DNA of 64,000 nt, from positions 868,001 to 932,000 of the forward strand of contig JAHQRK010000024.1 in the NCBI GenBank assembly GCA_019828595.1, in the 5' to 3' direction. The translations under genes were made by a program, and so were the position numbers. The stretch is from Aphanomyces cochlioides. Its lineage: Eukaryota > Oomycota > Saprolegniomycetes > Saprolegniales > Verrucalvaceae. This document shows positions 23,728-33,079 of the stretch, in pieces; position 1 is the stretch's first letter; every line of letters begins with the position of its first letter. Under the pieces are notes generated by a model that saw only the letters and a program-made list of their open reading frames with translations, ran no database searches and was not told where the DNA came from.

Positions 23728-24422
23728 ATGTGTGACTGCAAATTGGTCGAACAATCTCTAGTGGACGTTATGTTTTGCGCTCAGGCGGGACTATCTCCAT
23801 CGGTTCCATTTGCACTCATTCTACTATCTTCGACAGCCGCAAATTATATCCGTGATGTGAAACAGCGTCTACAACAAGCCGTGAAGGTTTTCCCTTTCCT
23901 CCATGGTCTCATATTGTTTCCCTCAAAATTTCCACCTCCAGTGTTTGCTCAGCTGCAAATGCTGCATTTTGACAAAGAGCTCTCGAATAAAATCCAACTC
24001 GTCCCTGTGTCAACTGTAGACGCCGCTGCTCATTTCATGCTGTCCGTTCGCTCAAAGGCACTGTATGCTTTTCAAGAGAAGGCTGAAGATTACTTTACAC
24101 GGGTACGTAGTGCCAATTCTGATGGAACCCTTGACATAAGATCGACATGCAGCTATATTTTCAAGTTGAATCAAAGGAAAATGCAAAGAGAATTTTGCAA
24201 TCAAATATACCTTTTATCAAGGACGAAGAGTGCGAAATATTGCTTGACATGTATGGTAAGTACAAGAGTTGAACGCATGATCGCGCACAGAAATCGAATT
24301 CTTCCGTAGGATCTATTGCAGCTTTATCTCGGATCTCTGAAGAGGAACTTCTTGACACAACGATTTTGGATGCTCATGTGATCAAGTCAATCGTCGAACT
24401 ATTCCGACCAGTAGCCCTTTAA
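23728..24422 (+). CDS. Putative SPO16/XPF-like helix-hairpin-helix protein
   Basis: Exons 23728-24102, 24153-24255 and 24310-24422 join in frame to give 196 residues. The first half looks like a nuclease-like alpha/beta fold: ALILLSSTAANYIRDVKQRL, FLHGLILFPSKFP, then IQLVPVSTVDAAAHFMLSV. The second half looks like a tandem helix-hairpin-helix: PFIKDEECEILLDMYGSIAA followed by LSRISEEELLDTTILDAHVI. This order is that of the XPF/ERCC1 superfamily. The VPVSTVDAA segment recalls SPO16 (C1orf146), the meiotic crossover partner of SHOC1/ZIP2, while FAAP24-like proteins are an alternative. No ERKxxxD nuclease motif is seen, fitting a non-catalytic partner. A decayed copy of its last exons follows. 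Function is inferred from fold pattern only. Confidence 0.6.
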
Positions 24423-24839
24423 CTCGCTACCATGACTGCAGAGTTGCTCACAAGAATTTATCTCTTCATATGTCAGTGATTGTTTGTGTGCTACGATATA
24501 GCTTATTAAATCAAGCCAATGCAATATAATTGACGAAGTTACGGGTATTTCACAATGTTCTGATGCAAGCTAAGTTGCAGCAATTGCGCATTTTGCGAAT
24601 TGAAGCGTTGAACAAACCGATCACACAAATGGCTACCATATGCGTGAAGGAGACGAAACTCTATGGAAACCCAGTTTATCATGAAAGAAGGATCCTTTCC
24701 CGCCCAGAGCCTGATCAGTGCAGGTCACGGTTTTTCTGGTTCCGTTTGGGGTCATTGGAAGTTCAGGGTAAGGTTAATGGGTTTTTGCATTGAGAACTCT
24801 AAGCATTATACTCCGTGGACAACATTTGACTGTCGCCCC

Positions 24840-25045
24840 GAGAGATCATCATGCAGCCATATTTTCAAAAAGAGGACATTGTTATAAACAAACCCTTCAT
24901 AAAGGATGAAGGAAAATTTGTTGGATATGGTAAGGACGCATGAGTGCGACCGAAATTCAAATTATTGTGTAGGATCTATTGCAACTCTGTCGCAGGTCAC
25001 AGAAGAGGAGTTTTTGAAGATAAAATTTTGGATGCTCAAGTGAAC
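24840..25045 (+). pseudogene. Decayed tandem duplicate of the SPO16-like gene 3' end
   Basis: The series PYFQKEDIVINKPFIKDEG, then VGYG, an intron-like GTAAGGACGC...TGTAG, then SIATLSQVTEEEFL, mirrors the last two exons of the gene just upstream, including the intron position. Frames no longer connect and a stop follows soon after. Nothing clearly matching the first exon is left in 24423-24840. Confidence 0.7.
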
Positions 25046-25378
25046 TGTAGACCCTATTCGTGACCTTTCCTAGAGAGTTGCTCGTTTATCTCTCAATCAA
25101 TTATCTCACGTTTCAGAGCTCTCCTGACAGCCACAGATTAATTTTGTGTTGACTCCAACGGATACACAAGAAATAGAACGTAAAACATATACGTCGCGAC
25201 CAAACACGCTCAGTTACGAATGTGAGTCTCATTGTTTCATTGTTGTGTAAACCATCATACCATGCCAAGCGCAACCACCAATATACAATAAACTACGAGT
25301 TCCTGTTGGAAATATCTGTAATCCTTGGACTGTTGCGTGCTTCGTGAGGGAGACCTACAAAGTTGCTTGGTATCTGTA

Positions 25379-25654
25379 TTAAGACCAGAGTGGCAGCCCA
25401 AATACATGGGGCGCCACGGCAATAGTTGCGTCCGTCCATCCCGGAGTCCTTTCGAAACAGTATCCTAGCAGGCGAAGCATTTCGTCAACGATCAAAATAT
25501 GAAAACGGGGAATATTGCGTTTTACGACCAGCAAAAATAAACTGCAGAGCTCTCCTTTTGCGAACCACACGAAATAATCGATTGCTTTGACGATATTTAC
25601 TGTTTGCAACCTGAGACTACGTGATTGACAATACACTCTATTGCTTTTTTCCAT
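25379..25654 (-). pseudogene. Unidentified coding-like fragment
   Basis: A 91-codon open frame begins with an ATG near a hydrophobic segment and ends GWTDATIAVAPHVFGLPLWS. Composition is protein-like (aromatic and charged residues mixed), but no family is recognised and there is no continuation by splicing. It sits in the repeat-rich island between a decayed tandem copy and the large inverted repeat, so a transposon or gene fragment is the likeliest reading. The rest of 25046-25986 shows nothing. Confidence 0.2.
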
Positions 25655-25986
25655 GGCGCTTGGGTTGAGCTGTGGTTGTCAGCCTGCGTTGAGTCTCCAC
25701 ATGCATCCAACTGGGGATTGATGACGGACAGAGGTTTACGCTGTGGTACTCGGGGTGAAGAAGTTACTGGTTACGATGTTGTTTGCTGACGCTAGAGCTT
25801 CAATACGTGCTGATAGTACTTCCACCATCACTACTATTCAATGATATTGCTTCGAAGCATGTTGAGCCAAATAAAGTTCAGCAGCCAACGTTTATGGATA
25901 AGTTCATATCGGTGATGAACGCGCAGTCATTTGGAGACTCCGAATTGATTCCTCACTTGCCGAATTCAGGAGAACAACGATTGCGA

Positions 25987-28146
25987 TACAATTGCAGTTT
26001 TTCCATTTTTTCTGTTAAAGATGCATCGAGGCAGAGTGCTGTATGTAGTTGAGTTTTCATCAAAGCAGGAAATACGCAAGAAATGCGATAGCAATCGAGT
26101 TGCCCAATGTTGCTGCAGTTGATCTGGTCTCTGTTGGCGTCGGAGCTGATGTGGTTGGAGCTGATGTGGTTGGAGCTGAGGTGGTGTAAGCGGGGGTAGG
26201 AGCTGGTGTAACAACCGGTGGGGACGTTGTCGACTGACGACAGGAACTCTGATACGTGTAGATACAAGATCCAGCCGTGCATGTGTTGCAATTGACTGAT
26301 GTGGCTTCGTAGCAGGTCGAGCCACACCATGTGCAACAACCAACGTTGATGCATGTGTTCATGTTGGAGATCGCTGTACAGCCATTTGGTGATGTTGCTG
26401 ATTGCACGGTTGGAGCTGGAGTGGTTGGAGCTAGAGTGGTTGGAGCTAGAGTGGTTGGAGCTAGAGTGGTTGTCGATGGCGACCCAGAAACGATGGCAAT
26501 GTTGAAATTGAAATTGAGCTTGCAAGTTGATGGGGAGCCTGAGTTCTTGCATACGACCACAACAACGTACGTGTCAGTTGTCGGGATAGTAACTGAAGTG
26601 TCATATCCTGGGCCGATGCCTGTGTCAATGATATTGTTGCAACCAGAGTTCTTGCAAGTGGCAGATAGCCCGAGATTCCAATTTTGATAGCTGGTCCAGT
26701 CGTAGAGAAAGACTTGAAACTTGTCATACTGGCTGGAGTCGATCATGGTCCTGCTATTCGCACTTCTGCCAAACGTAGCACCAGCCTGCGCCGAGCAAAT
26801 GAAAGCAATCATCTGGTACTGGGATGTCGTGGAGATTGTTGAATAAGGCGACGAGCACGCGTTCGTGTATTCCCACGGTTGAGGGTTAGAAGACGTTACA
26901 GCATACGGCCCCGCTGCATTGACCTTGCCGTTCGGGTCAGTGAATTGGAAGCTGAGGGTAAAAGAGCAATACCAAGCAGAGTTTTGGCACTCCACGACTG
27001 CGACGTAGGTTTGCGAGATGGAGAGCGACACGGGAGTGTTGTAGGTTTGTTTCAGCTTGCCATCAAGAATGACACAGTTGCTGCCACTCACACACTGTTG
27101 AGTCGAATCGCTTGCCAAATACTTTTGGTAATTAGTCCAGTCGAATAACAAGACTCGATACTTGTCGTTATTGGTGGATAGCACCATGGCGTAGCCATTG
27201 TTGACGGGACCAAACGTTGAGCCTGCCTTCGCGGAGCAAATGAACGATAGGTACGTGTCCGATAAACCAGTTTGGATGTTTGGATACGACGCAACGCATC
27301 CGTTGTAGCCAGCAAGCAGACGATGTCCACTCGACAACTCCCTCGCCATTTGCCAGTTCCATGAGACATTACACGGGAATTCCACGCAGACAATCGCGAT
27401 CGAGACGTCACCACTGACTGTGATAGCCGCATCAAACATGGATAAATTTGATCCACAGTTGTCATTCAAGCAGACGTAAGGTTGGCCGGTCTCAAACTTG
27501 TCTCGATTCTTGTTGTCAAAAACGTAGACGCGAAATTCATCTCCAGACGGTGATTGAACCATGGGAGCATTGATGTCGAAACGTTCGAGAACGGTCGTGA
27601 TATTGGCACACGAAAACATTTTCAATGCGGTCAGGGTTTCCGACGCTTTCCATTGGCATGTATCTGCCGTGGTCAAGAGAGCGATGCTAGCCAAAACCCA
27701 CAGACGAACCATAGTGCGTAATACGGCTGTAAAATCACAATGCATATCGCCTAGACAGTGTATCACGTCTGTGTGTATGTATTTATATCTATTGCTTCAT
27801 TTTGATAGTTGCATAGACCAATTGCATCATAGTGCATCTTATCTGGAACTCCATAGTGAGAGTTAAATTGTCTATATTTAGCACTAGAATATCGACTGAA
27901 AAATAGTCGTTGCGCTCTTGTTGCGGTGTACCTCTGAACGAGACGGTTTCACAGTCAGCGACTGACGCTGACTTTAAACCTGGATTAAGTCTCGTCTGTG
28001 CTACTATTGATGTGATATTTGACATGAAATTTTGTACCATGGAAACATGTATGCTATTTACTCAGTGAGATAAAATTACATGCTCATCTTGATGCGTCCG
28101 CCACGTTGAATCGAGATAATTTTAGGCGACACAAAAACCTCTGACA
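25987..28146. repeat. Left arm of a 2.16 kb inverted repeat
   Basis: The sequence from here reads as the reverse complement of 28205-30381. Coordinates pair with a constant sum of 56351 over most of the length (for example start codons at 27712 and 28639). The outer boundary is the word TACAATTGCAG at 25987; just inside it (25987-26060) a few mismatches and 1-2 nt gaps appear. The arm carries one complete secreted-protein gene with its upstream region. Confidence 0.97.
26060..27712 (-). CDS. Secreted, probably GPI-anchored mucin-like surface protein, copy 1
   Basis: A single exon of 550 residues. The chosen ATG gives a classical signal peptide (MVRLWVLASIALLTTADT). The ectodomain holds about three repeats of a beta-rich unit with recurring words YLSFICSAKAGSTFG / QMIAFICSAQAGATFG, DKYRVLLFDWTNYQ / DKFQVFLYDWTSYQ, and TYVVVVVCKNSG. 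Then come a Thr/Pro stalk (TTLAPTTLAPTT), a Cys-rich module (INVGCCTWCGSTCYE...CNTC), a second stalk of TSAPT units and a hydrophobic tail (IAIAFLAYFLL) after small residues, as in GPI signals. Several N-glycosylation sequons are present. It is presumably a cell-wall or surface protein. No characterised family is recognised. It lies head to head with its twin 927 bp away. Confidence 0.9.
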   Translation of the reverse strand: MVRLWVLASIALLTTADTCQWKASETLTALKMFSCANITTVLERFDINAPMVQSPSGDEFRVYVFDNKNRDKFETGQPYVCLNDNCGSNLSMFDAAITVSGDVSIAIVCVEFPCNVSWNWQMARELSSGHRLLAGYNGCVASYPNIQTGLSDTYLSFICSAKAGSTFGPVNNGYAMVLSTNNDKYRVLLFDWTNYQKYLASDSTQQCVSGSNCVILDGKLKQTYNTPVSLSISQTYVAVVECQNSAWYCSFTLSFQFTDPNGKVNAAGPYAVTSSNPQPWEYTNACSSPYSTISTTSQYQMIAFICSAQAGATFGRSANSRTMIDSSQYDKFQVFLYDWTSYQNWNLGLSATCKNSGCNNIIDTGIGPGYDTSVTIPTTDTYVVVVVCKNSGSPSTCKLNFNFNIAIVSGSPSTTTLAPTTLAPTTLAPTTPAPTVQSATSPNGCTAISNMNTCINVGCCTWCGSTCYEATSVNCNTCTAGSCIYTYQSSCRQSTTSPPVVTPAPTPAYTTSAPTTSAPTTSAPTPTETRSTAATLGNSIAIAFLAYFLL

Positions 28147-28204
28147 ATTTAAAACTTCAATTGGACTATCTTGAATCGTACCATTGACGAACCTTATCAT
28201 GCTG
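28147..28204. other. 58 bp spacer of the inverted repeat
   Basis: This is the only unpaired sequence at the centre of the palindrome. It is AT-rich with no internal symmetry. The arms on each side begin with CTGACA / TGTCAG. Together the inner flanks form the shared upstream region of the two divergent secreted-protein genes. Confidence 0.9.
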
Positions 28205-30381
28205 TGTCAGAGGTTTTTGTGTCGCCTAAAATTATCTCGATTCAACGTGGCGGACGCATCAAGATGAGCATGTAATTTTATCTCACTGAGTAAATAGCAT
28301 ACATGTTTCCATGGTACAAAATTTCATGTCAAATATCACATCAATAGTAGCACAGACGAGACTTAATCCAGGTTTAAAGTCAGCGTCAGTCGCTGACTGT
28401 GAAACCGTCTCGTTCAGAGGTACACCGCAACAAGAGCGCAACGACTATTTTTCAGTCGATATTCTAGTGCTAAATATAGACAATTTAACTCTCACTATGG
28501 AGTTCCAGATAAGATGCACTATGATGCAATTGGTCTATGCAACTATCAAAATGAAGCAATAGATATAAATACATACACACAGACGTGATACACTGTCTAG
28601 GCGATATGCATTGTGATTTTACAGCCGTATTACGCACTATGGTTCGTCTGTGGGTTTTGGCTAGCATCGCTCTCTTGACCACGGCAGATACATGCCAATG
28701 GAAAGCGTCGGAAACCCTGACCGCATTGAAAATGTTTTCGTGTGCCAATATCACGACCGTTCTCGAACGTCTCGACATCAATGCTCCCATGGTTCAATCA
28801 CCGTCTGGAGATGAATTTCGCGTCTACGTTTTTGACAACAAGAATCGAGACAAGTTTGAGACCGGCCAACCTTACGTCTGCTTGAATGACAACTGTGGAT
28901 CAAATTTATCCATGTTTGATGCGGCTATCACAGTCAGTGGTGACGTCTCGATCGCGATTGTCTGCGTGGAATTCCCGTGTAATGTCTCATGGAACTGGCA
29001 AATGGCGAGGGAGTTGTCGAGTGGACATCGTCTGCTTGCTGGCTACAACGGATGCGTTGCGTCGTATCCAAACATCCAAACTGGTTTATCGGACACGTAC
29101 CTATCGTTCATTTGCTCCGCGAAGGCAGGCTCAACGTTTGGTCCCGTCAACAATGGCTACGCCATGGTGCTATCCACCAATAACGACAAGTATCGAGTCT
29201 TGTTATTCGACTGGACTAATTACCAAAAGTATTTGGCAAGCGATTCGACTCAACAGTGTGTGAGTGGCAGCAACTGTGTCATTCTTGATGGCAAGCTGAA
29301 ACAAACCTACAACACTCCCGTGTCGCTCTCCATCTCGCGAACCTACGTCGCAGTCGTGGAGTGCCAAAACTCTGCTTGGTATTGCTCTTTTACCCTCAGC
29401 TTCCAATTCACTGACCCGAACGGCAAGGTCAATGCAGCGGGGCCGTATGCTGTAACGTCTTCTAACCCTCAACCGTGGGAATACACGAACGCGTGCTCGT
29501 CGCCTTATTCAACAATCTCCACGACATCCCAGTACCAGATGATTGCTTTCATTTGCTCGGCGCAGGCTGGTGCTACGTTTGGCAGAAGTGCGAATAGCAG
29601 GACCATGATCGACTCCAGCCAGTATGACAAGTTTCAAGTCTTTCTCTACGACTGGACCAGCTATCAAAATTGGAATCTCGGGCTATCTGCCACTTGCAAG
29701 AACTCTGGTTGCAACAATATCATTGACACAGGCATCGGCCCAGGATATGACACTTCAGTTACTATCCCGACAACTGACACGTACGTTGTTGTGGTCGTAT
29801 GCAAGAACTCAGGCTCCCCATCAACTTGCAAGCTCAATTTCAATTTCAACATTGCCATCGTTTCTGGGTCGCCATCGACAACCACTCTAGCTCCAACCAC
29901 TCTAGCTCCAACCACTCTAGCTCCAACCACTCCAGCTCCAACCGTGCAATCAGCAACATCACCAAATGGCTGTACAGCGATCTCCAACATGAACACATGC
30001 ATCAACGTTGGTTGTTGCACATGGTGTGGCTCGACCTGCTACGAAGCCACATCAGTCAATTGCAACACATGCACGGCTGGATCTTGTATCTACACGTATC
30101 AGAGTTCCTGTCGTCAGTCGACAACGTCCCCACCGGTTGTTACACCAGCTCCTACCCCCGCTTACACCACCTCAGCTCCAACCACATCAGCTCCAACCAC
30201 ATCAGCTCCAACCACATCAGCTCCGACGCCAACAGAGACCAGATCAACTGCAGCAACATTGGGCAACTCGATTGCTATCGCATTTCTTGCGTATTTCCTG
30301 CTTTGATGAAAACTCAACTACATACAGCACACTACCTCGATGCATCTTTAACAGAAAAAAAATGAAAAAACTGCAATTGTA
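28205..30381. repeat. Right arm of the 2.16 kb inverted repeat
   Basis: This is the reverse complement of 25987-28146, 17 nt longer. Fifteen of these are one extra TSAPT repeat unit in the gene. Pairing is lost after CTGCAATTGTA at 30371-30381, where the flank becomes unrelated to the left flank. Confidence 0.97.
28639..30306 (+). CDS. Secreted, probably GPI-anchored mucin-like surface protein, copy 2
   Basis: A single exon of 555 residues, the mirror twin of the gene at 26060-27712. I see two amino-acid substitutions in the whole protein (ERLDINAP instead of ERFDINAP; SISRTYVAVV instead of SISQTYVAVV) and one extra five-residue TSAPT unit in the second stalk. Signal peptide, repeated beta-rich units, Thr/Pro stalks, Cys-rich module and GPI-like tail are all kept. 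Both copies therefore look functional. They share a mirrored upstream region, so they are probably expressed together. Divergence between the arms is far lower than between either arm and the pseudogenes nearby. Confidence 0.9.
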   Translation: MVRLWVLASIALLTTADTCQWKASETLTALKMFSCANITTVLERLDINAPMVQSPSGDEFRVYVFDNKNRDKFETGQPYVCLNDNCGSNLSMFDAAITVSGDVSIAIVCVEFPCNVSWNWQMARELSSGHRLLAGYNGCVASYPNIQTGLSDTYLSFICSAKAGSTFGPVNNGYAMVLSTNNDKYRVLLFDWTNYQKYLASDSTQQCVSGSNCVILDGKLKQTYNTPVSLSISRTYVAVVECQNSAWYCSFTLSFQFTDPNGKVNAAGPYAVTSSNPQPWEYTNACSSPYSTISTTSQYQMIAFICSAQAGATFGRSANSRTMIDSSQYDKFQVFLYDWTSYQNWNLGLSATCKNSGCNNIIDTGIGPGYDTSVTIPTTDTYVVVVVCKNSGSPSTCKLNFNFNIAIVSGSPSTTTLAPTTLAPTTLAPTTPAPTVQSATSPNGCTAISNMNTCINVGCCTWCGSTCYEATSVNCNTCTAGSCIYTYQSSCRQSTTSPPVVTPAPTPAYTTSAPTTSAPTTSAPTTSAPTPTETRSTAATLGNSIAIAFLAYFLL

Positions 30382-30900
30382 CTAGTCAAGGAGCTGGTCA
30401 TTGATCTTGCTACTGGTTCTTGCTGTACACACAGACTAGACCGAGAAGATGACACATGACAAAGGATCGGCTCATGATGTACCTTTGTACAAGCATAGCT
30501 GATTTGTCTGAAAACGTCTGATTCCGTTATGTGCACATGTTCATCAAATCTCGAGCGACATATCAAGATTTCAAATATAGACTAATGCCTGCATGCCACT
30601 GTGAATGTCGTTCTAGTCTGATCAAGGTACCCGAATGAAAGACGATGAAGACCGAGATTCCAAGAACAGGCTCATGCCCACTGGACTTCGCTCTCCAATC
30701 TTGGGGTGGTCACAGCTAGGATCAGATGGGAGGCGCGACAAGCATCGAGTAGAAGCAAAATTATAGTCACATATTCAAACACTTCGCGTTGTAAGACTGA
30801 TACCATCAACAGCCGAACTTGCTCTGTCAAGAAGGTCGAGTATTTTACAGTTACAGGTCACTACGTAGTAAATTTTATTATCTTGGTTTATTGGTAATTC
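30382..30900. other. Intergenic region right of the palindrome
   Basis: There are no coding-like frames and no similarity to the left flank of the palindrome. Nothing recognised. Confidence 0.4.
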
Positions 30901-31240
30901 AAGGTTAGGGTCAAAGTTCTGTTTTCATTTGGGGGCAAAATCTGAGCCTGTAGCTGCGTAGATGACGACGTCAGAACCCACTCAAACATTGCGCTCACTG
31001 TAGCGAAGATGAGGTCGATTGGAAAATTTTCTACAGGCGAATGACTCCGAACTCCCAACATGTACCAAAAGAGATTTCACTGATCTTTCTCATGTCGGGC
31101 GAGATGGAAGCAGGCTGCAATGCTGCCACCACCCTGATGAGGCCAGTAAGAAAATAACAAAGCATCGCGCTGTAACCTGAATGAAGACATTCTTATTCCA
31201 TGAAATGTGACCGAATGTGTGACCTAACCTGGCTCAAACC
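30901..31240 (-). mobile_element. MITE-like element, copy A (inverted, degenerate ends)
   Basis: Read on the minus strand, this matches the element at 33819-34242 along most of its length. Paired words on the plus strand are CTGCGTAGATGACGACGTCAG, TGTAGCGAAGATGAGGTCGA, AAAATTTTCTACAGGCG and CCACCCTGATGAGGCC. The ends (AAGGTTAGGGTC at the left, GTGACCTAACCT at the right) correspond to a worn form of the inverted termini of the other copy. No coding capacity. Confidence 0.75.
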
Positions 31241-31359
31241 TCAAAAGCTCAACTCGGCTCAAACTTCATTAAATTGAGGTTTGTCGTTCACTTCCTTAGC
31301 ACCACGAAACTATACACATCAATACACATAAACAATTACTAGTATGCACGAAACAATTC

Positions 31360-31772
31360 ATGAATACATGGACTTTTGGAGATAGTGACAATATGATCAC
31401 AAAGTTTTATATATCAAAATGGACAGCGAGAGAGCATCCCAACCTTAATGTTTCAAAGCTAAACCAAGAAACATGGATGGCTGACGTCATCCGTGGGCAT
31501 CTGAATAACGTCGATGTGTCACCGTGTATTCTAAAGATTGACGTTTTGTCAACCCAAGTGGTCCAACTATTGGTGCAGAACAAACTCCATCCAACAACGA
31601 CGAATGTGCAGCCGATTTGTCCGCTAGGTTACCGATGGTGATGTCTCCGAGAGGTGAACCTTCTCTGGTTGCAACTGTCGCAAAACTTTTCTACAACAGG
31701 TCCATGGACGAGATACGTCAGATTCAGAGAATAGAGTCCAGTATAGTTGAAAAGATTGTGGAGATGCAATGA
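31360..31772 (+). CDS. Possible small two-exon gene, unknown
   Basis: ATG at 31360 opens MNTWTFGDSDNMITKFYISK. A 35 nt GT-AG intron (31524-31558) would join it to a second frame containing GEPSLVATVAKLFYNRS and SMDEIRQIQRIESSIVEKIV, ending at TGA, for 125 residues. The second part looks like a good amphipathic helix. No family is recognised, the intron is shorter than others here and the surroundings are transposon debris. It may be a decayed gene. Confidence 0.25.
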
Positions 31773-32444
31773 TGTGGCCTTGAAGATAAATTTCCCCTAG
31801 GTAAGCAGACGTTGAGATAGTGTGAGCAAAATGGGCGACCAGTTTACTCACTTGACCGGGGACACCGTAGATGTTGATTATGACTTGGTGGCTGATGCTT
31901 CGTTGGATTCACGTTTGAAAATTGATAGACTTGAGGGGGGCCGGACGAAACTTGTTGCTCTGTGTAGAGCTGACTCGCCACTCGCCAGTGATCCTCACCG
32001 CGTGAATCACAAGTCCTTGCATAACGGTGGGGCCTCCACCAAATGTGAAATTTCGTGGCCTCAAGAGTTGCTGAAGCTTGCTTTCCATGGACATTCATCG
32101 GTCACCAGCAAGAGATCGAGCTTGTCAACGCCAACACATCAAGCGAGGACCATGGGTCGTTTCTTGTTTTTCTGGGTCGAGAGAATTTCCTGTGAGCCAT
32201 GTCGTTGTATTTTTGGATCTGCAGTTCATTTGACGCTCATCAGTTTCGTTTTTTTCGCTGTAAGTACTTAAATTGCGTCTTGTCTGTAACTCCTTTTAAG
32301 ATTTTGAGGTTTATGATTTCTAGATTTAGGAGAGCAGCCGACTTGCCTATCATAAAAATTGAATAATACAGGCCAAGATTACAGCGCGCTGCTCTGTCGT
32401 TTGCTAGCATGCTTTGAAAGCGTGCTGTAATCTACCGCGAAGGC

Positions 32445-32687
32445 ATGTCCAACTACTACGGTCCTTTGCCGTACAGTTTGTCGCTCTTCAAGTCTGAAGT
32501 GCTGTACTCGATCGTTGCTGTCACAATCTTTGTGGTCGTCGAGTATTTCCTCGTCGGTTGGGTCAACTCATACTTTGCTTTCTTCTGGGTCAAGGGTAGT
32601 GGCATGGCTTGCGGCTTGCACGCTACCTCGCCGGACAAGAGAAAAACAATGAAATCCCTTTGGAGCATGTGGAGAGCTCACACTTAG
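32445..32687 (+). CDS. Small open reading frame with one membrane segment, partly repeat-derived
   Basis: An ATG-started frame of 80 residues with a clear hydrophobic helix (SEVLYSIVAVTIFVVVEYFL). Its C-terminal third lies inside a fragment of the MITE-like repeat, which supplies the stop codon. Either a short gene that has captured a repeat end, or a truncated gene fragment. No homologue recognised. Confidence 0.25.
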   Translation: MSNYYGPLPYSLSLFKSEVLYSIVAVTIFVVVEYFLVGWVNSYFAFFWVKGSGMACGLHATSPDKRKTMKSLWSMWRAHT

Positions 32688-32795
32688 GAGTCCTTGGCCT
32701 AAAGAAACTTTCACACGACCTCGGTTTGCTATAGAGAACACAATATTTGGGCGAGTGGCTGGCGACATCATCTGCGCAGTTTGAGGCTCAAAGCC
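32601..32795 (+). mobile_element. MITE-like element, copy B (internal fragment)
   Basis: This aligns by eye with about 33945-34140: CGGCTTGCACGCTACC..CCGGA, CGAGTGGCTGGCGACATCATC, TGCGCAGTTTGAGGCT against TGCCGCC..CCGATGAG, GGGCGGATGTCTGACGTCGTC, CACGCAGTTTAAGGCT. The terminal inverted repeats are missing or unrecognisable. Confidence 0.55.
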
Positions 32796-33079
32796 TGAGT
32801 ATGGCATAGCGCATCTCATGTAAACCGACAGGATCAGTTCTCAATTGAAGATTGAATTATGACCATCAAGCAAGGAGAATGTTATCAAGTCAACGACATT
32901 TTCTGCGCAATGAACATGATGTGCTTACCCAGGGACACTATCTTTGCATTGTCATCAAGTCGTGCGATTGCTACGATCATGTGGAATCTACAGGAGAGTT
33001 CTCATAGATGAATATACGGAATAGTCATTTCCAATACCAATAGGAAATGGCTATCCCCCTAAAATTCATTTTGATACAC

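Noticed and set aside
26390..26475. Regularly spaced short repeats that could be taken for a CRISPR-like array.
   Set aside because: They are in-frame tandem codons for Leu-Ala-Pro-Thr-Thr in a protein stalk, without spacers.
28311..28562. An 83-codon ATG-started frame upstream of each palindromic gene (mirror at 27789-28040).
   Set aside because: Its identity in both arms follows automatically from the palindrome. The related upstream region at 22.9-23.2 kb does not keep it open, and no signal or domain is seen. It is more likely promoter or 5' untranslated DNA.
31822..32271. A 150-codon plus-strand frame and overlapping minus-strand frames of 60-84 codons.
   Set aside because: No frame shows a domain or clear coding periodicity, and the strands compete. 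They lie in transposon debris. Possibly a dead gene, but not supportable.
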